28,369 nucleotides of DNA from a virus. Numbering within the stretch: the stretch's first letter is position 1; the number at the start of each line of letters is the position of its first letter. The notes beneath the pieces are model-generated. The model did no database searches, was not told the origin of the DNA, and worked only from the letters and a program-made list of their open reading frames with translations. The stretch spans positions 1 through 28,369 of IMG/VR virus record IMGVR_UViG_3300048135_000767; one strand, 5' to 3'. The translations under genes and the position numbers were made by a program. Shown here piece by piece: positions 7,939-16,138 of this stretch.

Positions 7939-10743
7939 ATGCCAGACACCGAAATTAGCAAGTTACCGCCTCTGTCGCAGGGGCAGCTAAGCGGTGCAGA
8001 CGTCCTTGCGATTGCAGATGTCTCGATGGTCGAGACAAAGAAGATCCGATCGGACGATCTGATAATAGCCGGACTCGCCGCATTGCCTGACGGCTCAGTC
8101 GACCCTAACAAGCTGGATTGGTCAATCCTCAACAGTGACAGCATCAGCGGTGATGACATAGCTGACGGGTCAATTGCTGATGAGAAGTTAATTACAAATA
8201 CACTGACGGCACGGGTTATCGCCCCAAACGCCATTGGTGCGTCTGAACTAGCTGATGCCAGCGTCGATACTGCAGCCATTCAGGTCGGGGCTGTGGACAA
8301 TGGCGCCCTGGCGACGAACTCTGTCGATTCGCGGGTCATCCAAGACGGTGGGGTCAATGGCGACAATATTGCCAACGGCGCAGTTGTATATCAAAAGCTA
8401 GACATTAGAGACGGTGATATACCTGGCGCAAAGCTAAGTTCTAACTCTGTTACGGCAACTCAACTTGCCACCAACTCGGTTGGAGCGTCTGAGCTTGCCA
8501 ATTCCAGCGTGGATACGGCAGCCATTCGGGTTGGTGCTGTTGATAATGGTGCCCTGGCAACAAACTCTGTTGATGACCGGGTCATCCAAAACAGTGGTGT
8601 TAGCAACATTAACCTCGCCAATGCGTCCGTTACGGTTAATAAGTTATCACTTAATGATGATGATTTGCCAGGTTCGGTAATTGCCGATAACACGATAACG
8701 CCAGAAGAATTAGAACCAGATTTACCGGGAACAATCCTTGTTGATTCGGCTATCAATACAGCCAAGATTGCAGATTTATCTGTAACAAGTTCCAAAATTG
8801 TCGATAGCGCAGTTATTACAGCAAAAGTTGCTGACGCTGCAATTACAAATGACAAGATTGCAAACGGCATAAACGGCGCAAAGATTGCTGACGCGACGAT
8901 AGGACCGAGCAAATTTGCAAACGATACTTTTGATCGCGGGATAGACAATAACGGCACCAATGTTGGCATCACCAACTCTGTCGTCCCTAGTACAACCAGC
9001 GGAATTAGCTACAACACCCAAGGGTTAATCACGGGTTCTGTCCCTTTGGTCGGCCCCGACCTGCCGCCCGCCACCGAATCAGAGATTGGCGGTATCAGTG
9101 TTCCACCTGGCAGCGGTTTAATTGTTAGCCCATTGGGTGAAATCGACCACCTGACATTGGTTAGCGCAGCCACCCGCAGTGGTATTAGCTATGACGAACA
9201 CGGCCATATCACCAATACGGTCCCACTTGTCGGCAATGACTTGCCCCCTGCTAGCACAACTGAGCTTGGCGGTGTCAGCGTCCCTACCACCGATAACAAC
9301 CCCTTAAGTGTCAGCGCAACAGGAGAAATTAGACATGAAATAACTGGTTTTCTTGCTACGAATGACCTGGTGTCCGTCAATATTGACGCGTTCGGACATG
9401 TCACCGGCGGGAACACGCAACTAACACCGTCGCAAGTCCCAGGTCTAGACGCCAGCATCATCACCACTGGTCAATTCGGCACTAACCGCATTGAAGATGG
9501 TTCGATCACCGGACCAAAGATCGACGATTATGCCACCTGCTTAATGCAGGAAGACTTTCCAGGACAAGGGGACTTCCTGGGCCAGTTCTGGTATACCCCA
9601 TCTACTGCCCAGCTTCGCGTCTACTCCCGTGGATCGGGACCACAGAATATCTGGCTACCAGTTGGTTTCGGTCTACTGCAGCAGCAAAACCTGCGGTTCG
9701 CCTTTACCTTCGACGCTACCAACTCAACAATCACCTCGATCACGCAGTACGGCGCACCACTTGGTCTGGCCGTTGGTGATCCAATCCCAACAGCAACTGA
9801 CATTAACGCTGGTGCGTACGGCGTCTGCGTTGTTGCAGGTACTGGCGTCAGCCTGCTTGATGTCACGGGCGCCAACTTCACAATCGGCGACTGGATCCTT
9901 TCGGCTGGTGAGGTCGCAGGCTGGCAACACATCAACACCGTCGACGGCGGTGGCGGTGGCGGTGGGGCGATGTTCCTCAACGACCTGCTTGATGTAACTG
10001 TCCCAACCCCTAGCCAGCCGCTACAAGACGGTCAAATACTCAAGTACGACGGCAATGTTGGCCAGTGGGTCAACGTCCCAGATGCTGCCACAGTTGCCAT
10101 TGGTGACACCCCACCTAGTAACGCAACAAGCGGCGCACTTTGGTGGGATACAGAATCCGGTCGTCTTTTCATCTGGTACGAAGAAGAAGCAGGCTCCGAC
10201 CAAACCGCGCAATGGGTGCCCGCAACACCTGAGTCGGGACTAACTGGCAGCGGCGATTCCCCAGTCCAAACCCTTAAGTTCCTCAATGACCTCGACGACG
10301 TCGAAGCAGATAAATTCGCTGGTGCGTTGCTCCGCTACAACAGCGCCAACCTGCGATGGGAATCTTCAACCCTGATCGACTCTGGTACGTTCGCTGGTGT
10401 CTTTAACGCTATCGCCCCACCGGCTCCGCTCGATGTAGTAGAGCCCAAGAACCTCAACGACCTCAACGATGTAAACGCCACCAACACCGACAAGGCATTC
10501 CTGCAATACAACGCAGGTACCAGCAATTGGGAATCACAGCTGAACTTTGACGGCGGGGTATATCCAGTCGTTGTCACTGCTGAGGATTACGTCGCCCCAA
10601 GCATCATTGGTACGACAACCATCGAAAACCTCAACGACTTCCTCGACGTAGACGTGCAGGAAATCGACGAGGCATATCTGATTTACAACGACAACCTGAA
10701 CCGATGGGAAGAGACAACTATAATTAGTGGAGGCACGTTCTAG
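7939..10743 (+). CDS. Tail fibre protein with tandem repeat domains
   Basis: This encodes 934 aa of repetitive, Asp/Asn/Ala/Ser-rich sequence. The first third is built from pentad-like units of the type DGSIxDEKL and NSVDxRVIQ. An 81-residue block with IGASELADASVDTAAIQVGA is duplicated as VGASELANSSVDTAAIRVGA. The middle repeats SGISYxxxGxITxxVPLVG. The last third holds four copies of an LNDLxDV...Y...W module ending in GG-x-F. A Gly run near residue 670 joins the parts. This is the architecture of cyanophage fibres: long trimeric beta structures for host contact. The RBS is AAAGG. No adhesin tip domain is recognisable. Confidence 0.8.
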   Translation: MPDTEISKLPPLSQGQLSGADVLAIADVSMVETKKIRSDDLIIAGLAALPDGSVDPNKLDWSILNSDSISGDDIADGSIADEKLITNTLTARVIAPNAIGASELADASVDTAAIQVGAVDNGALATNSVDSRVIQDGGVNGDNIANGAVVYQKLDIRDGDIPGAKLSSNSVTATQLATNSVGASELANSSVDTAAIRVGAVDNGALATNSVDDRVIQNSGVSNINLANASVTVNKLSLNDDDLPGSVIADNTITPEELEPDLPGTILVDSAINTAKIADLSVTSSKIVDSAVITAKVADAAITNDKIANGINGAKIADATIGPSKFANDTFDRGIDNNGTNVGITNSVVPSTTSGISYNTQGLITGSVPLVGPDLPPATESEIGGISVPPGSGLIVSPLGEIDHLTLVSAATRSGISYDEHGHITNTVPLVGNDLPPASTTELGGVSVPTTDNNPLSVSATGEIRHEITGFLATNDLVSVNIDAFGHVTGGNTQLTPSQVPGLDASIITTGQFGTNRIEDGSITGPKIDDYATCLMQEDFPGQGDFLGQFWYTPSTAQLRVYSRGSGPQNIWLPVGFGLLQQQNLRFAFTFDATNSTITSITQYGAPLGLAVGDPIPTATDINAGAYGVCVVAGTGVSLLDVTGANFTIGDWILSAGEVAGWQHINTVDGGGGGGGAMFLNDLLDVTVPTPSQPLQDGQILKYDGNVGQWVNVPDAATVAIGDTPPSNATSGALWWDTESGRLFIWYEEEAGSDQTAQWVPATPESGLTGSGDSPVQTLKFLNDLDDVEADKFAGALLRYNSANLRWESSTLIDSGTFAGVFNAIAPPAPLDVVEPKNLNDLNDVNATNTDKAFLQYNAGTSNWESQLNFDGGVYPVVVTAEDYVAPSIIGTTTIENLNDFLDVDVQEIDEAYLIYNDNLNRWEETTIISGGTF

Positions 10744-10745
10744 CT

Positions 10746-10988
10746 ATGGCACTTGATTTCCCATCGACATCAGGGCAACCAGTAGATGGCAGCTTCCGCA
10801 GCTTGCAAAATACCACCCTCGGGGATGTGCTCTATGCCTGGAGCGGTGTCTACTGGCACGCGATTGGCACCGTCGAACTGGGTGATTTGGCCAACGTCAA
10901 TGTTGTTGATGGCGATTCGCAAGATGTCTTGGTTTATAACGGCGAAGCCTGGGAGAACGAACCAGATGTTAACGGCGGCAGGTTCTAG
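10746..10988 (+). CDS. Small fibre-associated protein carrying a further LGDLxxV repeat
   Basis: This encodes 80 aa and starts 2 nt after the 934-aa gene in a different frame. Its second half, VELGDLANVNVVDGDSQDVL then a YNGEAWE segment and a GGRF end, is the same repeat type as the end of the large fibre (LNDL-DV, then Y-N, then W-E, then GG-x-F). The first half (GSFRSLQNTTLGDVLYAWSG) resembles the short G-x-x-W fibre units of cyanophages. It could be an accessory fibre subunit or a copy of the repeat that was split off from the large gene. Confidence 0.65.
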   Translation: MALDFPSTSGQPVDGSFRSLQNTTLGDVLYAWSGVYWHAIGTVELGDLANVNVVDGDSQDVLVYNGEAWENEPDVNGGRF

Positions 10989-11006
10989 AATGTAAGGAGC
11001 CCGCGC

Positions 11007-11033
11007 ATGTCGGGTAATCCTTTGCTTGCATAA
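11007..11033 (+). other. Eight-codon leader ORF before the S74 fibre gene
   Basis: A perfect AAGGAG site (10994-10999) stands 7 nt before an ATG that reads MSGNPLLA and stops with TAA at 11031. The real fibre start, a GTG at 11036, follows only 2 nt after that stop and has no ribosome binding site of its own. The simplest reading is that ribosomes enter at the leader and reinitiate at the GTG. No homology is claimed for the peptide. Confidence 0.5.
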
Positions 11034-11035
11034 GC

Positions 11036-13051
11036 GTGACTGTCATCAAAATCAAGAACTCGAATGTATCGGGGCGCTTACCCGCCAGCGGTGACATCGA
11101 GATTGCCGAGTTAGCGCTTAACATCGCGGACAAAAAGCTTTACTCCAAGGACGCCGCTGGATCAATCTTCGAGATTGGCGTTGCAGGCGACCTACCTAGC
11201 GGGCCAAACCCACCTAACAGCGGCAACAATATTGGCGACATCTTCTACGACACGACCGAAGGAAACTTGGTCTACTGGGACGGTTCTGCATGGATCCCGA
11301 TTCCTGGCGACCCTGATGGCAACGGTTTTGTCAAGGTAGACGGCGACAACATGACGGGGAATTTAACCCTCGGCACCGACAAGATTACGCTTGATGCTGG
11401 TACCGGCAAGGGCGAGTTTAGTGATGGCGTCAAGGCAACCGGTAGATCAAATTTTGAGGCAAAGACTGGCGATTCAGCTGTTATTCAAATTACTGGTGAT
11501 CTCGATACTGCTTTTCCTAGCGGTAACGTATATTACGCCAGTGTAAGTGGCGATATTAACGTTGACTCCACTGGTATAGCATCTTGCTATACCACTAGCA
11601 TTGGTGGCACTGGCGCTATCGCTGACCTTTCAATCTTTAGGGCTAATTCTAAACCTTTAGCACTAGACAACATTGAAGTTATCAAAGGTTACGAAGCATC
11701 TGGTATTTCACATAGCACACGTACTAAACCTTCCTATGGATTTTTTGGTGGATTAACATCTACAAACCCATATGCATACAACTTCTACGCCGAAGGTACC
11801 GCGCCGAATTATTTTAAAGGTCTCACCGAGAACGCAGGTGGCGTCAAGATAACGGGTGGAAATTCTTTGTTAATACCTACCGGTATTTTCTCGACTAACA
11901 TAGATAACCTCCAACTACAAACAAATCACGGTAATGGTACTTTCATAGTCAGTGCTGGAACAATGGGTTTCCCTGCCATCGCAACCAGCACTAAATTAGA
12001 TATTAAGGATACATTACCCAGTGGTCAAGATTACTTAATCGGGATTGCAACTGATATTCAGTGTTCTAATCCTGGTAAAAATATTTACAACATGTTGTCA
12101 GATGTCTCTACTGATGTGACAATACCTAACACTTACACTGGATTCTTATCACGAGTCCGTTCAGGCACATCTCCTTCAGTAGATACAGCTTGTTATGGGT
12201 TTAGCTTTGAAAGTAGACCATTTACTTCAGCTCCTGAACTTTATGGTTTTTATTCTACAGTAAATACCACTCACGCAACTTCTGCGTATAATTTCTACGC
12301 CGCAGGCAACGCACCAAATTATTTCCGAGGTAGGTTGAAAATTGGTCCTAACAGCATCGCATCTGATAGAGAGTGGATTACGACTACAGACCAAGGCATC
12401 CATTTCGCAACCACGGCGGCAGGCATCAGCAATGCTGTATTTGAAATCCAATCAAACTACAACGCCAGTAGTAGTCAAGCAATTGGTTGTATCTTTACAA
12501 GACCTACATCTGATATTGACACAACTCCATTAGAACAGGGAACCATTAAAATTCTGCGTGATGATCAACGAGGAATCATAATTAACCATGGCGTCGATGG
12601 AAGTGTTATCGGGACTTCTGATTACAGAATTAAAACTAACGTTGCTACACTAAGCAATGCCAGTGCAACTATCAAAAATCTAAACCCAGTTACTTTTGAT
12701 ACTGCTTATAAAACTGGTTACGTTGGTTTCGTTGCTCACGAATTACAACAGTACGTACCGCAAGCCGTAAGCGGAACGAAAGACGCAACCGAAGCAATCG
12801 GCACCCTTGCTGATTACAACGGCACCGTTCTTGAGACAGCAGTTGTTGAACCAGAAGCAGAAGAGCTGACTTACACCGAAGAGGTGGAGACTGACGGTGT
12901 AGCCACAATGGTTACTCGTACCCGCACCTGGACAGCCACTGGAACGCAACCTGTGTACCAAGGCGTTGACCAGACCAAGCTCATCCCGCTGCTTACCAAA
13001 GCCCTGCAGGAAGCCCTGGAACGCATCGAAGCATTGGAGGCAGCCGCTTAA
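11036..13051 (+). CDS. Tail fibre with C-terminal peptidase S74 chaperone
   Basis: This encodes 671 aa and starts with GTG. The upstream frame stops at 11015, and no ATG is available. The N-terminus (MTVIKIKNSNVSGRLPASGD, then ELALNIADKKLYSKD) is the common phage fibre attachment unit. Two repeats, YNFYAEGTAPNYFKG and YNFYAAGNAPNYFRG, lie in the middle. The last 150 residues form the intramolecular chaperone of endosialidase (peptidase S74): SDYRIKTNV carries the Ser and Lys used for self-cleavage, followed by GFVAHELQQ and VDQTKLIPLLTKALQEALE. That domain helps the fibre trimerise and is then cut off. An intrinsic terminator follows directly. Confidence 0.9.
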   Translation: MTVIKIKNSNVSGRLPASGDIEIAELALNIADKKLYSKDAAGSIFEIGVAGDLPSGPNPPNSGNNIGDIFYDTTEGNLVYWDGSAWIPIPGDPDGNGFVKVDGDNMTGNLTLGTDKITLDAGTGKGEFSDGVKATGRSNFEAKTGDSAVIQITGDLDTAFPSGNVYYASVSGDINVDSTGIASCYTTSIGGTGAIADLSIFRANSKPLALDNIEVIKGYEASGISHSTRTKPSYGFFGGLTSTNPYAYNFYAEGTAPNYFKGLTENAGGVKITGGNSLLIPTGIFSTNIDNLQLQTNHGNGTFIVSAGTMGFPAIATSTKLDIKDTLPSGQDYLIGIATDIQCSNPGKNIYNMLSDVSTDVTIPNTYTGFLSRVRSGTSPSVDTACYGFSFESRPFTSAPELYGFYSTVNTTHATSAYNFYAAGNAPNYFRGRLKIGPNSIASDREWITTTDQGIHFATTAAGISNAVFEIQSNYNASSSQAIGCIFTRPTSDIDTTPLEQGTIKILRDDQRGIIINHGVDGSVIGTSDYRIKTNVATLSNASATIKNLNPVTFDTAYKTGYVGFVAHELQQYVPQAVSGTKDATEAIGTLADYNGTVLETAVVEPEAEELTYTEEVETDGVATMVTRTRTWTATGTQPVYQGVDQTKLIPLLTKALQEALERIEALEAAA

Positions 13052-13069
13052 TTCACCAGGTAATAAGAG

Positions 13070-13094
13070 GGGGGCCCACATGGCCCCCTTTTTT
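13070..13094 (+). terminator. Rho-independent terminator ending the tail operon
   Basis: A 7-bp perfect stem (GGGGGCC, 13070-13076, with GGCCCCC, 13082-13088) closes a 5-nt loop and is followed by six T residues (13089-13094). It sits 18 nt after the fibre stop and just before the end of the convergent endolysin gene. Read on the minus strand the same hairpin is followed only by a weak TCTTATT, so it may also slow the facing transcript. Confidence 0.9.
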
Positions 13095-13097
13095 GTG

Positions 13098-13808
13098 TCA
13101 AATGACCTCCATGCAGGTGTCGTAATACTGCTGCCTGTCAGCCAGGCCGTTCGTACCACCGTTTACTCGCTTCGTGACGGCTAGTACATCAGCGCCGTTG
13201 TCAATCAATTCATTCATGTCGTTGTCCTGCCACCAAAATCCTGCAGCAGTAAACGGGTAGTTCTCCGCCACATAATCCACGCCATTCATAACCTGCGGGT
13301 CGTTCAAGTAGTTACTTAGTCGCAGGTAATTGTACTTTCCGGTTGTTTGCAGGTAGCCCGCCCCCTTGTACTTAGGTCCATCGCCCACTTCGTCATTCTG
13401 CAGGTCCTCCCTGAACTCATACGCCTCACCACTTGCCAACTCTTTCTTGTACCGCCCACCCCCAGATTCATGCGCCGTCTGACTCAGGAAATGTCTAATC
13501 CGCTGGGGCGTCGTGATCTCGTACTTCGCCAAGCAAAGGTTGAGTTCATCAATCTCGTAGTTTGCAATCAAGTTTGAATCGCACTTCCAGATTGCAGCCA
13601 ACTGCTCTTTGCTGACGTAGTGCGAACCGAGCTGGACCGTGCCATCATCTGTAGCCGAATCACGGTAGTACTCGATCCACCCTGCGTCGTCCTCCAAAAG
13701 GGAGTCCGGCATCAATTTCCACAACTCCGCCACCGCTAGCCGCTGGTGCGGCAAATCCTGGTAGTACCTGAAGAACGCGGTAAAATTATCAATCGTCAAT
13801 CGAGTCAT
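13098..13808 (-). CDS. Endolysin, glycoside hydrolase family 19-like
   Basis: This encodes 236 aa. The central block RIRHFLSQTAHESGGG places the likely catalytic acid at Glu114 in the AHES motif of GH19 chitinase/lysozyme-like enzymes. KYKGAGYLQTTGKYNY (146-161) and VNGGTNGLADRQQYY near the C-terminus are the other conserved GH19 blocks. The N-terminal 80 residues look like a small extra domain. The enzyme would cut peptidoglycan sugar chains at lysis. There is no signal peptide, so a holin is expected, and none is recognised nearby. The start overlaps the sigma gene by 20 nt. It is the last gene of the minus-strand operon and converges on the tail genes. Confidence 0.85.
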   Translation of the reverse strand: MTRLTIDNFTAFFRYYQDLPHQRLAVAELWKLMPDSLLEDDAGWIEYYRDSATDDGTVQLGSHYVSKEQLAAIWKCDSNLIANYEIDELNLCLAKYEITTPQRIRHFLSQTAHESGGGRYKKELASGEAYEFREDLQNDEVGDGPKYKGAGYLQTTGKYNYLRLSNYLNDPQVMNGVDYVAENYPFTAAGFWWQDNDMNELIDNGADVLAVTKRVNGGTNGLADRQQYYDTCMEVI

Positions 13809-14679
13809 TGAAGCAACCAGTCCTTACTCTTAAGGATAACGTAGCTTTATTTATCCTCTGCCTAACAGCTTCGCGGCTGACGTGGTATAGCTCGCCAATC
13901 TCGCGCAGATTTAGTCGGCTTACGCCTTCAATACCATAGAAGTGTCGGAGCATCTGCTGGCTGGGCTCGGGTATGCGTTCTAATGCAGACAATACAGCCC
14001 GATACGGGATTTTTAACATTTGCTTCTCTAACGCATCTTCAGTCTTTGGATCGGCCAGAACATCGCCTATTGAAGTACAGCCATCTGAATGCGAAATCGG
14101 CTTATCAGTGCTGACCCAGTCATAATATGGCATAATCGCAGCGTCGAAGGCTTCGCGTTTCATCTTGACTGCTTCTAGAGATTCATCTAAATGCGGTACA
14201 ACACCTTCAGTTCTGAGCGCTTTCTCCGAATGACGCCGCAAATGACCAAGCTGATCAATGACATTGGATGGCAGTCGTATCATCCGCTCCTTTTCAGAAA
14301 TCGACCTGCTGATAGACTGCCGCACCCACCAATATGAATACGTGCTGAATTTGTACCCTCGAGTCGGGTCATATCTATCAGCAGCACGCGCCAATCCGAC
14401 TGCCCCTTCTTGACATAAGTCTGCATAGTGCATGTGGTCCGTCATATGCAAATATTTGCGTGCGATGGTCGCGACCAAGCGCATGTTGCCCAAGACGAAG
14501 CGGTCGCGTGCACGCTGCCCCCTTTTGATGACGAATTTTTCTTTGCGGGTGAGTGTGTCGGCCGGTTTGTCCAACAGAGCATTCATCGCTTGGATTTTGC
14601 GACCGCATTCGATTTCTTCGTCGGGAGTCATCAGGGGCTCTCTGCCAGCCAGAGCCATATACTCAGATATGCTGCTCAT
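13789..14679 (-). CDS. Sigma-70 family RNA polymerase sigma factor (regions 2 to 4)
   Basis: This encodes 296 aa. Region 2 runs from about residue 64 to 126 and contains LGNMRLVATIARKYL, the core-binding ADLCQEGAVGLARAADRYDP block and the -10 recognition helix GYKFSTYSYWWVRQSISRSI. Region 3 follows with ERMIRLPSNV. Region 4 (about 228-285) has the LREIGELYHVSREAVRQRI helix-turn-helix that reads the -35. It looks like a cyanobacterial group 2/3 sigma factor with region 1.1 missing, presumably directing host RNA polymerase to phage promoters. It starts inside the end of the 103-aa gene (17-nt overlap). Confidence 0.92.
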   Translation of the reverse strand: MSSISEYMALAGREPLMTPDEEIECGRKIQAMNALLDKPADTLTRKEKFVIKRGQRARDRFVLGNMRLVATIARKYLHMTDHMHYADLCQEGAVGLARAADRYDPTRGYKFSTYSYWWVRQSISRSISEKERMIRLPSNVIDQLGHLRRHSEKALRTEGVVPHLDESLEAVKMKREAFDAAIMPYYDWVSTDKPISHSDGCTSIGDVLADPKTEDALEKQMLKIPYRAVLSALERIPEPSQQMLRHFYGIEGVSRLNLREIGELYHVSREAVRQRINKATLSLRVRTGCFNDSIDD

Positions 14680-14974
14680 TGGAAATCGCTTTTAGGAGGA
14701 TCAGATACAGGATAGCGTCGTCTATGCGACCGTCGATGGGCTCAGATAAATCTTGATAAGGATTACTGACCCAACTGTCGATAGAGTCCAAATGTTTGGT
14801 TAGGTAGACCATGGCCACTTGCGCGGGGCTGAGGCCTAGCCGCGTGGCAAGCCTCTTGAAGTTAGCCAATTGGTCGTCGCTGTTGGCATACTCGCGACCC
14901 TTGCTGTCGGTCAGCTCAATCAGCCGCTCCATGGTGGCGACCAGATACTCTTCTTTGAATCTAGTGGTATTCAC
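14663..14974 (-). CDS. Conserved phage protein in the Z operon, possibly Nmad1/DUF1599-like
   Basis: I chose the GTG at 14974, which has a GGGAG 10 nt upstream and gives 103 aa. An internal ATG at 14932 would give 89 aa. A longer reading to 15178 is out of frame with, and shadowed by, the 84-aa gene. The sequence contains DSKGREYANSDDQLANFKRL, then QVAMVYLTKHLDSI and EPIDGRIDDAILYLILL. This K-x-x-EY-N, KH-D-I, E-x-x-GR-DD-Y order is shared by small helical phage proteins, some of which are linked to nucleotide modification. The family name is a tentative resemblance. Its position directly behind the Z-synthesis genes makes a nucleotide-related role worth testing. Confidence 0.6.
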   Translation of the reverse strand: MNTTRFKEEYLVATMERLIELTDSKGREYANSDDQLANFKRLATRLGLSPAQVAMVYLTKHLDSIDSWVSNPYQDLSEPIDGRIDDAILYLILLKAISNEQHI

Positions 14975-15215
14975 GGGCGATACGCTCCCAGGGTGCTTCG
15001 GTTGGGTTCTGGTTGTCAGGGCGCCACACCCAGGGCTGACTGCGGAGGAATTCCTTAAAGGACTCAGGCCTGTTATCGACTGGGTGCGCAGGGAACTCAA
15101 ATGCGGCCTCGATTTCTCGGAAAGAAACGCCAGTAAGACAGCGCGCGATCGAGAGGGCAGAGTGTCTTCCTGTTTCATAGAGTCTTTTTGCTGCCTCGTA
15201 ATTCTCAGGTGTCAT
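14961..15215 (-). CDS. 84-aa protein of unknown function in the Z operon
   Basis: I place the start at the ATG at 15215, which overlaps the DatZ stop by 11 nt; the frame extends further to 15344 but that part reads as DatZ shadow. Residues 5-42 (NYEAAKRLYETGRHSALSIA, then GVSFREIEAAFEF) resemble a helix-turn-helix of the resolvase/transposase type: a helix, a turn around residues 28-31 and a recognition helix REIEAAF. The C-terminal half is Trp- and Pro-rich. It may be a small DNA-binding protein. I do not recognise a family. Confidence 0.6.
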   Translation of the reverse strand: MTPENYEAAKRLYETGRHSALSIARCLTGVSFREIEAAFEFPAHPVDNRPESFKEFLRSQPWVWRPDNQNPTEAPWERIAREYH

Positions 15216-15768
15216 GGAATGTGTCGGTGAAGTAGTCTCTGAGGAGGTTCCGTTCGCTGGTGCTGAAGAGAGATCGCTCGAGTCGAGTCCACATTTGCTG
15301 GCAGAGGAGCTCTCTGACTTCATAAGCGTGTCGTCCAAGGCCATAGAGCTTTAAGAAAAGGATGGATTCAGCAGTGTCGCAGAACTTGACTAAGTCTTTG
15401 ACCGCTGCGGGTGCAGGCACAGTGTTGTAGATCGAAATCTCCAACTCATTCAGTGCTTGCTTGACGTCTGGCGTTTTGAATGGCGTCGGGCAATCGCCCG
15501 TGCGAATCTCCGCCAGGTCATGAGTTAATGCTAGCTCCTCGGCTATGCGCTGTTCTGTCGGCGTGCCTAAGACTAGTGGCCCCCATTGCCGGGTTAGAAG
15601 CCAGACGTTGTACATGTGCTGGCCAATCGATTGCTCTTTGGCCGTACAGACAATCCCCCATCGGCCTATATACTGAGACTTCAAGAAATCGGCAGCACCG
15701 GTTAGGGCACCCTCGTGTTTCTTGCGGTCAACTGCTTCGTTCGGCTGATGTTGCAGATTTTCAGACAT
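15205..15768 (-). CDS. datZ: DatZ, HD-domain dATP triphosphohydrolase of the Z-genome pathway
   Basis: This encodes 187 aa from the ATG at 15768, which has GGAG 9 nt upstream; an ATG at 15783 is the alternative. HD-domain metal ligands are His51 (SIGQH), His83-Asp84 (ALTHD) and Asp131 (KFCDTAES). The enzyme removes the triphosphate from dATP, so that adenine is kept out of the DNA while 2-aminoadenine is used. Trp37, Ile39 and Pro96 are spaced (2 and 57 residues apart) exactly like the trio I recall from S-2L DatZ work as base-selectivity residues (Trp20, Ile22, Pro79). It resembles the YfbR 5'-nucleotidase family. It overlaps MazZ by 8 nt. Confidence 0.9.
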   Translation of the reverse strand: MSENLQHQPNEAVDRKKHEGALTGAADFLKSQYIGRWGIVCTAKEQSIGQHMYNVWLLTRQWGPLVLGTPTEQRIAEELALTHDLAEIRTGDCPTPFKTPDVKQALNELEISIYNTVPAPAAVKDLVKFCDTAESILFLKLYGLGRHAYEVRELLCQQMWTRLERSLFSTSERNLLRDYFTDTFHDT

Positions 15769-16138
15769 GCCTTGCAGCTCCATTATCAGAGACCACCCAT
15801 TGCCTGGTCTGGTTGATTTCCATCTTGGTCCGCACGGCGTCGGCCATGTCGATTCCCTGCAACGTGAACAGGTCGAGCACCAGGATGGCGACGTCAGCCA
15901 GTTCTTGTGGGTCTTTCATGCGGTCGCTGGCGATCAACTCGCCCAACTCCTCCAGCAGCTTTGAGACTGTGGACAGCGGGGTGCGGCAGGGGACCACCTG
16001 GTCGGCCCATTCAGCAATCAAGCCCTGCAGTAGAGCTATATCGTTCGTAGATTGACTCGACTCTGGACCTGTCAAGCTCGGGCGCTCCGATTCTGTACAC
16101 GTCACTGGCAAGGGGGCCAAATCCGAGGTACTGGACAT
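15761..16138 (-). CDS. mazZ: MazZ, MazG-like (d)GTP pyrophosphohydrolase of the Z pathway
   Basis: The start chosen (ATG 16138) gives 125 aa. The MazG motif is clear: KLLEELGELIASDR with Glu64 and Glu67, followed by QELADV with Glu79 and Asp82, the four metal ligands (ExxE, then ExxD). The C-terminal KMEINQTRQW is typical of the MazG/DUF550 type. MazZ hydrolyses dGTP (and GTP) to the monophosphate, feeding dGMP to PurZ. The first 42 or so codons overlap the PurZ end, and no good ribosome binding site precedes the ATG. A TTG inside the overlap is possible, and the frame is open far upstream to 16609, but that extension is antisense-like filler. Confidence 0.85.
   Translation of the reverse strand: MSSTSDLAPLPVTCTESERPSLTGPESSQSTNDIALLQGLIAEWADQVVPCRTPLSTVSKLLEELGELIASDRMKDPQELADVAILVLDLFTLQGIDMADAVRTKMEINQTRQWVVSDNGAARHV

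Noticed and set aside
8460-8975. 171-aa minus-strand ORF opposite the 934-aa fibre
   Set aside because: It is antisense to a repetitive coding gene; its Ala/Ser/Leu repeats mirror the fibre repeats and there is no start context.
14975-15178. N-terminal extension of the 103-aa protein frame
   Set aside because: It is Ser/Pro-rich without conserved pattern and overlaps almost all of the 84-aa gene.
14811-15230. 139-aa plus-strand ORF opposite the Z operon
   Set aside because: It is antisense to overlapping genes that have good motifs and start signals.
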